NCBI GenBank assembly: GCA_937900135.1
Contig: CALCDJ010000063.1
Location: 3,926 to 67,925 of the forward strand
DNA from: an uncultured Blautia sp.
Lineage (GTDB): Bacteria > Bacillota > Clostridia > Lachnospirales > Lachnospiraceae
DNA: 64,000 nt
Direction of reading: 5' to 3'
In this document: positions 26,029 through 35,352 of the stretch, piece after piece
How the letters are laid out: the number at the start of each line of letters is the position of its first letter
How positions within the stretch are numbered: the stretch's first letter is position 1
Position numbers and translations under genes: made by a program
Notes under the pieces: generated by a model
What the model was told of the DNA's origin: nothing
The model's database searches: none
The model's input: the letters and a program-made list of their open reading frames with translations, nothing else

Positions 26029-26889
26029 CTAGCTGTTGCTCATCTTCTGCCTGAGAACCTCTACAAAACTTAAATGATTCAGTTTCAGGATTTTCGTGCT
26101 TACCTTTGATTTCTGTATCACGATCCTGTCTCCTGTGACCATGGGAATAACGGTGTCCCCGTCAAAGGAAGCCAGTCCTTTTTCCAGATCCTGCCGTCTT
26201 CCCTCTCCTAATTCCACTGTAATCACATCCTCTGCCGGAAAGATAATGCTTCTTGTATTCAATGTGTGAGGTGCAATAGGAGTCATCAATGTCATGGCAG
26301 CACTGGGAGAAACAATGGGTCCTCCACAGGAAAGGCTGTATCCGGTAGAGCCTGTAGGCGTAGAAATAATAATCCCATCTGCATGATAGGCATTTAAATA
26401 TTCTCCATTTACGTAATTAATAAAGCGTACCACACGAAGCGGTCCCTCCCTGCAGATCACAATATCGTTCAGCGCAATGTCACTGCCAATGATCTCCTCT
26501 CCCCGATACACTGTACCGGTGAGCATCATACGTTCTTCCACCTCATAATCCCCTGTCATCAGCTGATCCAGCGCCGGATAAAGGGACTGCCGATCCACCT
26601 CGGCCAGAAACCCAAGATTTCCAAGATTAATCCCCAGAAGAGGAATTTCCCGGTGAACCATATCTCTGGCTGCCTGAAGAAGTGTTCCGTCGCCCCCCAG
26701 CACAATCAGACATTCCGTCCCCGGAGCAATCAGTCTGGGATTGGTATAGTGATAAGCTCCTTCTGTCTTCTCTTCCGCCCTGTATACCTGACAACTGCTT
26801 CCCTTCTGTTCCAGATAAGAAACAATCTTGTTTGTGAGCTCCAGATTTCTGTCCTTGGAACTATTGGTTATGATACAAAATTTCTTCAT
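26029..26889 (-). CDS. nadK: NAD kinase
   Basis: Makes NADP from NAD and ATP (or polyphosphate). 286 residues. Seen: GGDGTLLQAAR (about 64-74), the family's catalytic motif; NLGNLGFLAE; and TPTGSTGYSLSCGGP (about 175-190), the NAD-binding region. Fifteen bases after tlyA, in one long operon. Confidence 0.97.
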   Translation of the reverse strand: MKKFCIITNSSKDRNLELTNKIVSYLEQKGSSCQVYRAEEKTEGAYHYTNPRLIAPGTECLIVLGGDGTLLQAARDMVHREIPLLGINLGNLGFLAEVDRQSLYPALDQLMTGDYEVEERMMLTGTVYRGEEIIGSDIALNDIVICREGPLRVVRFINYVNGEYLNAYHADGIIISTPTGSTGYSLSCGGPIVSPSAAMTLMTPIAPHTLNTRSIIFPAEDVITVELGEGRRQDLEKGLASFDGDTVIPMVTGDRIVIQKSKVSTKILKLNHLSFVEVLRQKMSNS

Positions 26890-26903
26890 GACATCTGTTT
26901 CCT

Positions 26904-27713
26904 TTAATCCAGTTCTTTGTGGGCTTCTGCCACCACATCCTCCACCTGTACTTCCACACAGTAGGAAACACTACTTCCTTCCGGTCTTTTTTTCAGGTGC
27001 AGAAGGTATTCAATATTTCCTTCCGGTCCCTTAATCGGAGAGAAGGAAAGATGATGAGGCTCCAACGCAATGCTCATGGCATAGCTTACCACAGAATCAA
27101 TCACTTCTCTATGAACAGCAGGATCACGAACCACACCTTTTTTTCCTACTTTTTCTCTTCCTGCCTCAAACTGCGGTTTGATCAGGCATACAATCTCCCC
27201 ATCTTCGGTAAGAAGATTTCTCACCGGAAGCAAAACCTTGGTAAGAGAGATAAAAGAAACATCAATGGATGCAAACGCCGGAGATTCCTGAATGTCTTCA
27301 GGCACCACATAACGGATATTTGTCTTTTCCATACAAACTACTCTCGGATCATTCCGAAGCTTCCAGTCCAGCTGTCCGTACCCCACATCCACAGAATATA
27401 CCTTAACAGCTCCGTTCTGAAGCATGCAGTCGGTAAAGCCTCCTGTGGAAGCGCCCACATCCATGCAAACCTTTTCATTTAAGGCAACGCCGAAATTTGC
27501 CATGGCCTTTTCCAGCTTTAAGCCCCCGCGGCTTACATAGGGAAGGGTATTTCCACGCACTTCTATGATAACTTCTTCTTTAAACATGGAACCGGCTTTG
27601 TCTTCCTTCTGTCCGTCCACATACACATCTCCGGACATGATATATGCCTTTGCTTTTTCCCTGGAAGGTGCAAGGGCCCGCTCCACCATCATCACATCTA
27701 ATCGTTTCTTCAT
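26904..27713 (-). CDS. tlyA: TlyA-family rRNA 2'-O-methyltransferase
   Basis: Methylates ribosomal RNA (in other species C1409 of 16S and C1920 of 23S; loss gives capreomycin resistance). 269 residues. N-terminal S4 RNA-binding domain (1-60) and an FtsJ-type methyltransferase with the SAM loop VCMDVGASTGGFTDCMLQNGA (about 78-98, with Lys at 152-159 region KPQFE). The name hemolysin is historical. It starts one base before dxs ends, in the dxs operon. Confidence 0.93.
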   Translation of the reverse strand: MKKRLDVMMVERALAPSREKAKAYIMSGDVYVDGQKEDKAGSMFKEEVIIEVRGNTLPYVSRGGLKLEKAMANFGVALNEKVCMDVGASTGGFTDCMLQNGAVKVYSVDVGYGQLDWKLRNDPRVVCMEKTNIRYVVPEDIQESPAFASIDVSFISLTKVLLPVRNLLTEDGEIVCLIKPQFEAGREKVGKKGVVRDPAVHREVIDSVVSYAMSIALEPHHLSFSPIKGPEGNIEYLLHLKKRPEGSSVSYCVEVQVEDVVAEAHKELD

Positions 27714-27714
27714 G

Positions 27715-29574
27715 TCAGTCCTCGTATTCTTCTATTGTGCGAAGGATATTTTCCGGAGAAAGACCAATCTTTATTCGCAGGCTGTCCACATTTCCATGTT
27801 CCACAAAGCGGTCCCAGATAGCAATGGGCAGTACCTGAAGTCCTGGATGACATGCCTCCATGTAGGAAGACACATGTTCCCCGAATCCTCCGTTTTTTAC
27901 ATTTTCTTCTACAGTTACAAACAGTGTATGGTCTTTGGACAGCTCATCCAGAAGTTCTGTATCCAGAGGTTTTACAAATCGCGCATTCACAAGCGTTGGA
28001 TTCATTCCTCTTTTTTTGAGACCTTCATACACCTGTTCACAGATTTTCGCCATACTTCCCACAGACAAAACAGCAATCCCCTTTCCACGGATCAGCACTT
28101 CGCTTTTTCCATGGCGAAACGGCTGACGATGCTGGGAAAGTCCCTGATAAGCGCTTCCTCTGGGGTAGCGGATGGCGCATGGTCCTGGATGAGCAACTGC
28201 AAACCGAAGCATTTCTTCCAGTTCCCAGTCATTTTTCGGAGCCATCACCGTCATATTCGGCATCATGGTAAGATATGACAGGTCAAAACATCCCTGGTGT
28301 GTCTCTCCGTCTGCCCCCACAAGCCCTGCCCGGTCAATGGCAAATACCACATGTAGATTCTGCATACACACATCATGGAGTATCTGATCCACCGCCCTTT
28401 GCAGGAAGGAAGAATACACTGCCACCACCGGGATCATTCCTCCAAGGGCCATACCCGCGGCAAAAGTAACTGCATGTTCCTCTGCAATTCCCACATCAAA
28501 AAAGCGGTCAGGATAAAAAGCCCCAAATTTCTTGAGTCCCGTTCCTTCCGGCATGGCTGCAGTAATTCCCACCAGACGTTTCTCCTGTTTGCCCAGTTTG
28601 CACATGGCATTGGAAAATACATCTGTATAGGATTTCTGTTTCTTCTGTTCCATGCTTTTTCCCGTTGGAATATGAAAAGGTCCTGTTCCATGGAAGCGAT
28701 CCGGATGCATCACTGCCGGTGTGTAACCCTTTCCCTTCTGGGTAAGCACATGAACCACCACCGGGCCTTCCACCCGCTTGGCTTCATTAAAGAGCTTCAT
28801 CATCTGGCGCATGTTATGACCGTCCACCGGGCCTAAATAAGTAAGTCCCATATTTTCAAACAACATGCCTGGAATAAACAGCTGTTTGATACTTCCCTTT
28901 GTCTTTCGTACGGTATCCACAATGGCGGTTCCCACTCTTGGGATCTTTTTTAATGTCTTGGTAACGGTAAGCTTCATTCCCGTGTAAACCTCTGCAGTGC
29001 GCAGAGCGCTTAAATAGATGGACATTCCTCCCACATTTCTGGAAATGGACATATTGTTGTCATTGATGATAATAATAAAATTTGTATCCAGCAAAGCAGC
29101 ATTGTTCAATGCCTCATAGGCCATTCCTCCGGTCAGCGCTCCGTCACCGATCACCGATACCACATGGTGCTTCTCTCCCCGCAGATCTCTTGCTCTTACG
29201 TACCCAAGACCTGCTGAGATGGAATTGGAACTGTGTCCTGCATCAAAAGCGTCACAGCTGCTTTCTTTTCTCTTGGGAAAGCCGCTTAAGCCGCCTTCCT
29301 TCCGAAGATTTTTAAATTCTTCTTTTCTTCCGGTGAGAATCTTATGGGTGTAAGCCTGATGCCCCACATCCCAGATGATCTTGTCCTGGGGAAGATCCAG
29401 CACATTGTGGAGAGCCAGTGTTAGCTCTACCACGCCCAAATTGGAAGCCAGATGGCCGCCTGTCTCACTAACGGATTCTATTAAAAAAGTTCTAATCTCT
29501 TCTGCCAACGCCGGGAAATCTGCCAGCGCAATTTTATGAATATCATTGGGCTTTTTGATTTTATCCAGAATCAT
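27715..29574 (-). CDS. dxs: 1-deoxy-D-xylulose-5-phosphate synthase
   Basis: Joins pyruvate and glyceraldehyde 3-phosphate with thiamine diphosphate, first step of the non-mevalonate isoprenoid route. 619 residues. Seen: HLASNLGVVELTLALH near 41, the thiamine-binding GDGALTGGMAYEALNNA near 145, VGIAEEHAVTFAAGMA near 363 with the catalytic Glu, and DRAGLVGADGETHQG near 412. Followed upstream by ispA, so precursor and prenyl-chain synthesis are linked. Confidence 0.97.
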   Translation of the reverse strand: MILDKIKKPNDIHKIALADFPALAEEIRTFLIESVSETGGHLASNLGVVELTLALHNVLDLPQDKIIWDVGHQAYTHKILTGRKEEFKNLRKEGGLSGFPKRKESSCDAFDAGHSSNSISAGLGYVRARDLRGEKHHVVSVIGDGALTGGMAYEALNNAALLDTNFIIIINDNNMSISRNVGGMSIYLSALRTAEVYTGMKLTVTKTLKKIPRVGTAIVDTVRKTKGSIKQLFIPGMLFENMGLTYLGPVDGHNMRQMMKLFNEAKRVEGPVVVHVLTQKGKGYTPAVMHPDRFHGTGPFHIPTGKSMEQKKQKSYTDVFSNAMCKLGKQEKRLVGITAAMPEGTGLKKFGAFYPDRFFDVGIAEEHAVTFAAGMALGGMIPVVAVYSSFLQRAVDQILHDVCMQNLHVVFAIDRAGLVGADGETHQGCFDLSYLTMMPNMTVMAPKNDWELEEMLRFAVAHPGPCAIRYPRGSAYQGLSQHRQPFRHGKSEVLIRGKGIAVLSVGSMAKICEQVYEGLKKRGMNPTLVNARFVKPLDTELLDELSKDHTLFVTVEENVKNGGFGEHVSSYMEACHPGLQVLPIAIWDRFVEHGNVDSLRIKIGLSPENILRTIEEYED

Positions 29575-29587
29575 TGGTATCCCTCTT

Positions 29588-30475
29588 TCATTTTCTGCGT
29601 CCGGTCAGTTCTTTTATCAGAAGGCGCAGAAATTCATTTTTTTGTTCCAGGTCATCCAGAAGAGCGATGGCTTCCTCGCTTAGCTGAAGGACCTGACGTG
29701 ATGCCTCTTCAATTCCAAACAGCGTCACGTAAGTTACTTTATGATTTTTTTCATCGGAATGCACTGGCTTTCCCAGTTCCTCACTGGTAGCGGTCACATC
29801 CAGGATGTCATCCTGAATCTGAAAGGCCAGTCCAATCTTTTCGGCTGCCTGTTCTATCTGTGCCACATCCTCTTTTCTGGCACCTGCAAGAATGGCTCCC
29901 ACCATCATGGAAGCTTCCAGAAGAGCTGATGTTTTATGCTTGTAGATATAGTCCAGCATCTCTTTTTCAACAGGCTTTCCATCGTTTTCCACATCCACGC
30001 TCTGACCGCCCAGCATTCCATAGATGCCAGTTTTTCCGGCCATAACTTTCAGCGCTTCTGCCACCCGGCTGGTATCCGTTGTCCGGGCAAAAGCAGAAAA
30101 CATAGTTTCATATGCAAAATTTAAAAGAGAAACGCCGCTTAAGACACCCATGGCTTCTCCATATACCTTATGGGTCGTCGGCCTTCCTCTCCGATAATCG
30201 TCATTGTCTATTGCCGGCAGATCATCATGGATCAGGGAATGGGTATGGATCATTTCCATGGCGGCCATAAACGGCTTCACCAGTTCCATATCCCCCTCAA
30301 ACAGCCGGCAGGTCTCCATCATCAAAATGGGACGAAGCCGTTTTCCCCCTGCACACATACTGTAGTTCATTGCCTCTGCCATGGTGTGGGCAAAGCCCTC
30401 CTCCTTTGGAAGGAAGGACGCAATCACTGCCTCTGCTTCTGTTCTTCTTTTTTCTAATTCTTCTTTAAAATTCAC
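29588..30475 (-). CDS. ispA: Polyprenyl synthetase, farnesyl-diphosphate synthase type
   Basis: Condenses isopentenyl units into farnesyl or geranyl diphosphate. Seen: first Asp-rich motif DDLPAIDND (about 88) and second DDILD (about 230), GGKRLRP near 45, and GGQSVDVENDG. The family start fits GTG 30475 (VNFKEELEKRR), giving 295 residues and an 11-base overlap with xseB; ATGs at 30487 and 30493 are also possible and lack a clear site. Sits between dxs and xseB as is common. Confidence 0.93.
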   Translation of the reverse strand: MNFKEELEKRRTEAEAVIASFLPKEEGFAHTMAEAMNYSMCAGGKRLRPILMMETCRLFEGDMELVKPFMAAMEMIHTHSLIHDDLPAIDNDDYRRGRPTTHKVYGEAMGVLSGVSLLNFAYETMFSAFARTTDTSRVAEALKVMAGKTGIYGMLGGQSVDVENDGKPVEKEMLDYIYKHKTSALLEASMMVGAILAGARKEDVAQIEQAAEKIGLAFQIQDDILDVTATSEELGKPVHSDEKNHKVTYVTLFGIEEASRQVLQLSEEAIALLDDLEQKNEFLRLLIKELTGRRK

Positions 30476-30710
30476 TGCACGTACCATCCTCATTCAGCTG
30501 GAGCATCTTTTTTTCCACAGTGTCCAGCTTCTCGCTGCAATATTTCAACAGTTCCATTCCCTGTTTATAATAGAGGAAGGAATCCTCCAGGGATGTGTCA
30601 CGGTCCTCCAGCTTTTCTGCCAGAGTTTCCAACTTTTGAAATGCTTCCTCCACAGTCAGAGCCCTGGTTTCTTCCTGCAGACCTTCTTTTTTTTCACTTT
30701 CCTGTGTCAT
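30465..30710 (-). CDS. xseB: Exonuclease VII small subunit
   Basis: Binds XseA to form exonuclease VII, which cuts single-stranded DNA ends. 81 residues, almost all helix: LTVEEAFQKLETLAEKLEDRDTSLEDSFLYYKQGMELLKYCSEKLDTVEKKM, the XseB signature. Its ATG overlaps the xseA stop by four bases. Confidence 0.95.
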   Translation of the reverse strand: MTQESEKKEGLQEETRALTVEEAFQKLETLAEKLEDRDTSLEDSFLYYKQGMELLKYCSEKLDTVEKKMLQLNEDGTCSEF

Positions 30711-31957
30711 ATTCTTTGGTTTTCCTTCCTGGTTTCTGTCACACTGGCACAGATCACTCCGTCTGTAACCGCAATGGTAAGGGAATCCCCTTTCTTTACA
30801 CCGGACACCTCTGTCACAGCGTGTCCCTCCTGATCAGAGACATAGGCATATCCCTGATTCAGTTTGGTCAGAGGGGACAGTCCCCGGAAACGTTCCAGAT
30901 AAAGTCCCAGCTGGTGACGTCTGTCTGTCATCTTTTTATTCATGTCTTCCAGAAGCCGGTCTTCCATATCCGCCAGATACAGTCTCCGGTCTTTCAGCCT
31001 CTGCTGGGGACTCACATACTGCATTCGCATCTGGTGTCTCAACAGAAGACTTCGGGACAGTTCCAGTTTTGCTCCCATCCCGCGCCAGAGACGCTCCCGC
31101 AAAGCTTCCATTCCCTCCAGAATACTGCGATAGTCATCCACCGCCAGTTCTGCTGCCGCAGATGGAGTAGGTGCTCTTAAATCTGCCACAAAATCCGCAA
31201 TGGTGAAATCCGTTTCATGTCCCACAGCGGAAATGACTGGTGTCCTGCATTCAAAAATAGCCCGGGCTACTTCTTCTTCATTAAAGGCCCACAGATCTTC
31301 TATGGAACCTCCCCCTCTTCCCACAATAATCACATCCACACCCAGCTGATCCAGTCTGCGGATTCCTCTGGCAATGCTTTCCTTGGCTCCCTGTCCCTGC
31401 ACCAGCGCCGGATAGAGAATAATCTGGAGAAAAGGATTTCTCCGAAGAGAAATATTCCGGATATCCTGTACCGCAGCTCCTGTGGGCGCAGTAACAACCC
31501 CAAGACGCTTGATGAATCTGGGAATCGGCTGCTTATACTCCTTTGCAAACATGCCCATTTCTTCCAGTTCTTCCTTGCGTCTTAGAAACTGTTCATAGAG
31601 CGCACCGGCGCCCTCCAGCTGAATTTCTCTTACATACAGCTGGTATCTGCCGTCCCGCTCATAAACATCCACAGCACCGCCTGCCACGATCTTGTCTCCG
31701 TCCTTCATCCGAAAAGAAAGGCCTCTCCGATGTCCGGCGAACATCACACAGCTTAGCACTCCGGTCTCATCCTTCAGGGAAAAATAAATATGACCGCTGG
31801 TATGATATTTACAGTTGGACACTTCTCCCTTTACATAAACCTTCTGGAGAAAAAAGTCCTGAGTAAACATATTTTTTACATAGCGGTTCACCTGTCCTAC
31901 GGAGTAGATCCGCTTTCCCTGTCCAAAAGAAGCGCGTCCCTCCCCGGTCTCTCTCAT
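30707..31957 (-). CDS. xseA: Exonuclease VII large subunit
   Basis: Catalytic subunit of exonuclease VII. 416 residues. N-terminal OB fold (about 18-115: VSNCKYHTSGHIYFSLKDE), then the catalytic core with TAPTGAAVQDI (about 155), IIVGRGGGSIEDLWAFNEEEVARAI (about 210) and SAVGHETDFTIADFVADLRAPTPSAAAE (about 243), and a C-terminal coiled coil. Four-base overlaps with nusB and xseB on either side. Confidence 0.97.
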   Translation of the reverse strand: MRETGEGRASFGQGKRIYSVGQVNRYVKNMFTQDFFLQKVYVKGEVSNCKYHTSGHIYFSLKDETGVLSCVMFAGHRRGLSFRMKDGDKIVAGGAVDVYERDGRYQLYVREIQLEGAGALYEQFLRRKEELEEMGMFAKEYKQPIPRFIKRLGVVTAPTGAAVQDIRNISLRRNPFLQIILYPALVQGQGAKESIARGIRRLDQLGVDVIIVGRGGGSIEDLWAFNEEEVARAIFECRTPVISAVGHETDFTIADFVADLRAPTPSAAAELAVDDYRSILEGMEALRERLWRGMGAKLELSRSLLLRHQMRMQYVSPQQRLKDRRLYLADMEDRLLEDMNKKMTDRRHQLGLYLERFRGLSPLTKLNQGYAYVSDQEGHAVTEVSGVKKGDSLTIAVTDGVICASVTETRKENQRI

Positions 31958-32388
31958 TGTTCTTCCAATGGGGATACGGTTTTCTCAATTTCACTGGCTA
32001 CTCTTCCCAGAATACCGTTTACAAAAGAACGGGATGCCTCTCCGCCATAAGCTTTCGCAAGTTCCACCGCTTCGTTGATGGCTACTCCGGTAGGCACATC
32101 CTCGTCAAAACGGATTTCATATACGGCCAGACGCAGCGCAGCCAGATCCACCCGGCTCATTCTCTTTGTCTTCCAGCCCTTGCTGTATTCGTTGAGAAGT
32201 CCGTCGATCTCTTCCAGGTGCTCCAGCACATTCTGGCATTTCTTCTTCATGTATTCCTGGTCCTGCTCCTTTATGTCTTCCAGTCCCTCAAAGTAAAGAG
32301 CCATCTGCTCTTCCATCTCTTCTCCCTGATTGAACTGTCCCATAAAAAGCAGTTTAAAAATATGTTCTCTTTGTTCTCGTCTACGCAT
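31954..32388 (-). CDS. nusB: Transcription antitermination factor NusB
   Basis: Binds boxA RNA with S10 in ribosomal RNA antitermination. 144 residues, all helical: N-terminal RRREQREHIFKLLFMGQF, and the C-terminal motif VPTGVAINEAVELAKAYGGEASRSFVNGILGRV. Start follows AGGAGG. Separated from asp23 by a terminator that may reduce read-through. Confidence 0.96.
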   Translation of the reverse strand: MRRREQREHIFKLLFMGQFNQGEEMEEQMALYFEGLEDIKEQDQEYMKKKCQNVLEHLEEIDGLLNEYSKGWKTKRMSRVDLAALRLAVYEIRFDEDVPTGVAINEAVELAKAYGGEASRSFVNGILGRVASEIEKTVSPLEEQ

Positions 32389-32409
32389 GAGTTCCTCCTA
32401 TATATACAG

Positions 32410-32437
32410 AAAAAAGGAAAGAGTTACTTTCCTTTTT
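32410..32437 (-). terminator. Terminator after asp23
   Basis: AAAAGGAAAG / CTTTCCTTTTT arms followed by TTTTTT on the minus strand. It overlaps the asp23 stop and would thin transcription into nusB. Confidence 0.7.
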
Positions 32438-32810
32438 CGTTCTCCATATCTACACTTGCAATGCGGATGTTTACATCTGCCACTTCCAGCCCGGTCATGT
32501 TCTCGATGGAGGTTTTTACCTTCTCCTGTACCTTCTTGCTGGTCTGGAGAATATTCACACCAAACTCAATATTCAGTGTGAGATCTACCGTTACCACACC
32601 TTCCAGAACAGTTACCTTTACACCGCGGGAAAGATTCTTCATTCCAAGCTTGCTGACCAGTTCATTGGTAATGTTCCCAGCCATGGATGCAACGCCCTCT
32701 ACTTCTGTCGCTGCAAGACCGGCAATGATCGCTACCACTTCATCTGCGATATGAACTTCACCGATTCCGCTTACTTCCTGTATTTTATATGTTGTTCTTT
32801 TTTCTGCCAT
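32424..32810 (-). CDS. Asp23/Gls24-family envelope protein
   Basis: Small protein of the alkaline-shock (Asp23, YqhY-like) family. 128 residues from ATG 32810, eight bases after AGGAGG. Seen: VHIADEVVAIIAGLAATEVEGVASM near the start and VNILQTSKKVQEKVKTSIENMTGLEVADVNIRI near the end. In Bacillus the relative YqhY sits with accB and nusB and is linked to acetyl-CoA carboxylase activity; here nusB is the neighbour. Own extended -10 upstream. Confidence 0.92.
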   Translation of the reverse strand: MAEKRTTYKIQEVSGIGEVHIADEVVAIIAGLAATEVEGVASMAGNITNELVSKLGMKNLSRGVKVTVLEGVVTVDLTLNIEFGVNILQTSKKVQEKVKTSIENMTGLEVADVNIRIASVDMENEKGK

Positions 32811-32910
32811 TTGCAAACCCTCCTAGGTCATATTGTTCCTTCGCCATTCCTGCTTCCTCTTTCTGCAGGGGGCTTTTTCCTCCTGCAAAACAGAAGCTGC
32901 TCTATAGCTC

Positions 32911-32919
32911 ATTATAACA
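32911..32919 (-). promoter_or_regulatory. Extended -10 for asp23-nusB and following genes
   Basis: TGT followed by TATAAT on the minus strand. The leader that follows holds a GCAGG..CCTGC hairpin. Confidence 0.5.
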
Positions 32920-32942
32920 AATGAAAAAAAAAATGAAAAGGG

Positions 32943-34532
32943 TTATTTACTGAATTCTGTCAATATTAAATCCGGATTTCGATCCTGGGTCATGCCCACA
33001 CTCCATGGATTTACGAAAAGCAGAAGTGGATTTCCTTTCAGGTCTGTTACCTTCTTCATATCAGATGTTCCGCTGATCTTGGCCACATCCACTTCTTCCT
33101 TGTTGGCGATCCAGCGGATATGCTCATACGGCAGGGTCTCCAGCCGGATTTCCACATTATATTCATTTTCCAGACGATATTTCAGCACATCAAACTGAAG
33201 AACACCTACCACGCCCACAATAATTTCTTCCATACCTGTATGGAATTCCTGGAAGATCTGGATGGCGCCCTCCTGGGCAATCTGATTGATTCCCTTTACA
33301 AACTGCTTCCGCTTCATGGTATCCAGCTGACGCACTCTTGCGAAATGCTCCGGTGCAAAAGTAGGAATTCCCTCAAAAGCAAATTTCTTTCCAGGCGCGC
33401 AGATGGTATCTCCAATGGAAAAGATTCCCGGATCAAACACACCGATGATATCCCCTGCAAAGGCTTCCTCCACCACATGACGGGATTCTGCCATCATCTG
33501 CTGAGGCTGAAGAAGACGCATTTTTTTGTCGCCCTGCACATGATAAACCTCTTTTGTGGCATCAAATTTGCCGGAACAGATACGCATAAATGCAATTCTG
33601 TCCCTGTGAGCCTTGTTCATATTTGCCTGAATCTTAAAGACAAAGGCAGAAAAATCCTCGGACATGGGATCAATGAGTCCCTGATCTGAATTTCTGGGAA
33701 GAGGAGAACTGGTCATGGAAAGGAAATGCTCCAGGAATGTCTCCACACCAAAGTTTGTCAGCGCAGAGCCAAAGAATACCGGAGTTAAATTTCCTTTGCT
33801 CACCTGCTCCAGATCAAAATCTGCGCTTGCTCCGTCCAGAAGTTCAATTTCTTCCAACAGCTGCTCTTTCTGTTCCGGATCTACAATCTCATCCAGACGG
33901 GATTCATCAATACCGATTTCTTCAATCATACCTTCCTTGGTTCCCTTCTGGGTATCAGAGAAGGTAAGCACCTTCTTTGTGTTTCTGTCATAAACACCGC
34001 GGAATTTCTTACCGGAGCCAATGGGCCAGTTAATAGGACAGGTGGCAATTCCCAGTTCCTTTTCGATTTCATCGAGAAGATCAAAGGTATCATTGGCATC
34101 CCGGTCCAGTTTATTAATAAAGGTAAAAATGGGAATATGACGCATTACACATACCTTAAACAGCTTTCTGGTCTGTGCCTCCACACCCTTGGAAGCGTCA
34201 ATTACCATTACCGCAGAGTCTGCCGCCATCAGGGTACGGTAGGTATCCTCAGAGAAGTCCTGATGTCCCGGGGTATCCAGAATATTGATGCAGTAACCGT
34301 CATAATGAAACTGCAGAACAGAGGAGGTGACAGAAATACCTCTCTCTTTTTCGATTTCCATCCAGTCTGATACTGCATGGCGGGCCGTAGCCTTTCCTTT
34401 TACACTACCTGCAAGATTAATAGCTCCGCCATACAGCAGGAATTTTTCTGTCAGGGTGGTTTTGCCCGCATCCGGGTGGGAGATGATGGCAAAGGTTCTT
34501 CTTTTTTCTATTTCTTTCGTATACTTCGACAC
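32943..34532 (-). CDS. prfC: Peptide chain release factor 3
   Basis: GTPase that removes RF1/RF2 from the ribosome after termination. 529 residues from GTG 34532, six bases after AGGAGG; an upstream ATG at 34559 lacks a site. Seen: G1 ISHPDAGKTT (about 18), G3 DTPGHQDF, G4 NKLD, and RF3-specific EERGISVTSSV-like switch (KERGISVTSSVLQF). Transcribed alone, between asp23 and the spoIIIA operon. Confidence 0.96.
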   Translation of the reverse strand: MSKYTKEIEKRRTFAIISHPDAGKTTLTEKFLLYGGAINLAGSVKGKATARHAVSDWMEIEKERGISVTSSVLQFHYDGYCINILDTPGHQDFSEDTYRTLMAADSAVMVIDASKGVEAQTRKLFKVCVMRHIPIFTFINKLDRDANDTFDLLDEIEKELGIATCPINWPIGSGKKFRGVYDRNTKKVLTFSDTQKGTKEGMIEEIGIDESRLDEIVDPEQKEQLLEEIELLDGASADFDLEQVSKGNLTPVFFGSALTNFGVETFLEHFLSMTSSPLPRNSDQGLIDPMSEDFSAFVFKIQANMNKAHRDRIAFMRICSGKFDATKEVYHVQGDKKMRLLQPQQMMAESRHVVEEAFAGDIIGVFDPGIFSIGDTICAPGKKFAFEGIPTFAPEHFARVRQLDTMKRKQFVKGINQIAQEGAIQIFQEFHTGMEEIIVGVVGVLQFDVLKYRLENEYNVEIRLETLPYEHIRWIANKEEVDVAKISGTSDMKKVTDLKGNPLLLFVNPWSVGMTQDRNPDLILTEFSK

Positions 34533-34636
34533 GTTTGGCCTCCTATACTTTCTTTCCATTTTTTTACCGTATAACCGTTACAACAATTCTTTATTTTAGT
34601 ATATGGAAGGCAGGGCTGTCAAGGATTTTAGGCTCC

Positions 34637-35341
34637 TTAAAACGTATTTTCCTCTGTCTCTTCCGGAGAAATTTCCTCCTGGGATTCTTCTTCTGATTCT
34701 TCTTCCAGTTCTTCTTCCGGTTCTTCCCTTTGACTTAAGGGGGTGATGATGATATTTTCTGCTGCCACGCCAGTTTTCCGCTTTACAATATCCTCAATCT
34801 GTGCCCGTCTGGCATCCTCCAGATCTGCATCTGGAACCACCACATCTGCTGTTTCCCCGGTGAGATTGACAATCACATTTTCAAATCCCTTTGCTTCCAG
34901 AAGAAGTTCTGCCGCAGCCTCCTTTTCTGTAAGCTCCGTCATGGCCACCATGGTATTCACCGCCTCCTGCTTCTGTTCTTCTCCCAGATCCTGATTGTTG
35001 ATGATTTCCTGAAGGTCTGCCTTATTCTGAGAACGCACCTGTTCTCTGGACAGCTTCGCCTGGGCTGCAAATCCGGTGGACCCGGTAAGTACGGCTTCTC
35101 CTGGAGCACTCATATCCTGTGTTTCTTCCTGATCCATAAGCTCGCCTTCGTTTTCATTTCTAAGAGCTGTTTCATCTGAAATGTCATACTCCACTTCCTC
35201 CAGAATACTGGCCCCCTCTGTACTGGCTTCCTTTCCTGAAAAGCCAAGATCCACGTCTGCAAAGTTCAGATAGCCGGCCACCGCGATCAGGATTGCCAGA
35301 GCAGTAATGATTACCTGATTCTTTTTCATGATTTTTTTCAC
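34637..35341 (-). CDS. spoIIIAH: Stage III sporulation protein AH
   Basis: Mother-cell protein that binds SpoIIQ across the intermembrane space to form the feeding-tube channel. 234 residues from GTG 35341, seven bases after GAGGAG (ATG 35356 overlaps the spoIIIAG stop but leaves no room for a site). One N-terminal helix (VIITALAILIAVAGYLNFA), then a long acidic linker, a YscJ/FliF-like fold (about 105-205: LTEKEAAAELLLEAKGFENVIVNL), and a Glu-rich tail. Last gene of the operon. Confidence 0.93.
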   Translation of the reverse strand: MKKIMKKNQVIITALAILIAVAGYLNFADVDLGFSGKEASTEGASILEEVEYDISDETALRNENEGELMDQEETQDMSAPGEAVLTGSTGFAAQAKLSREQVRSQNKADLQEIINNQDLGEEQKQEAVNTMVAMTELTEKEAAAELLLEAKGFENVIVNLTGETADVVVPDADLEDARRAQIEDIVKRKTGVAAENIIITPLSQREEPEEELEEESEEESQEEISPEETEENTF

Positions 35342-35352
35342 TTTTCTTCTCC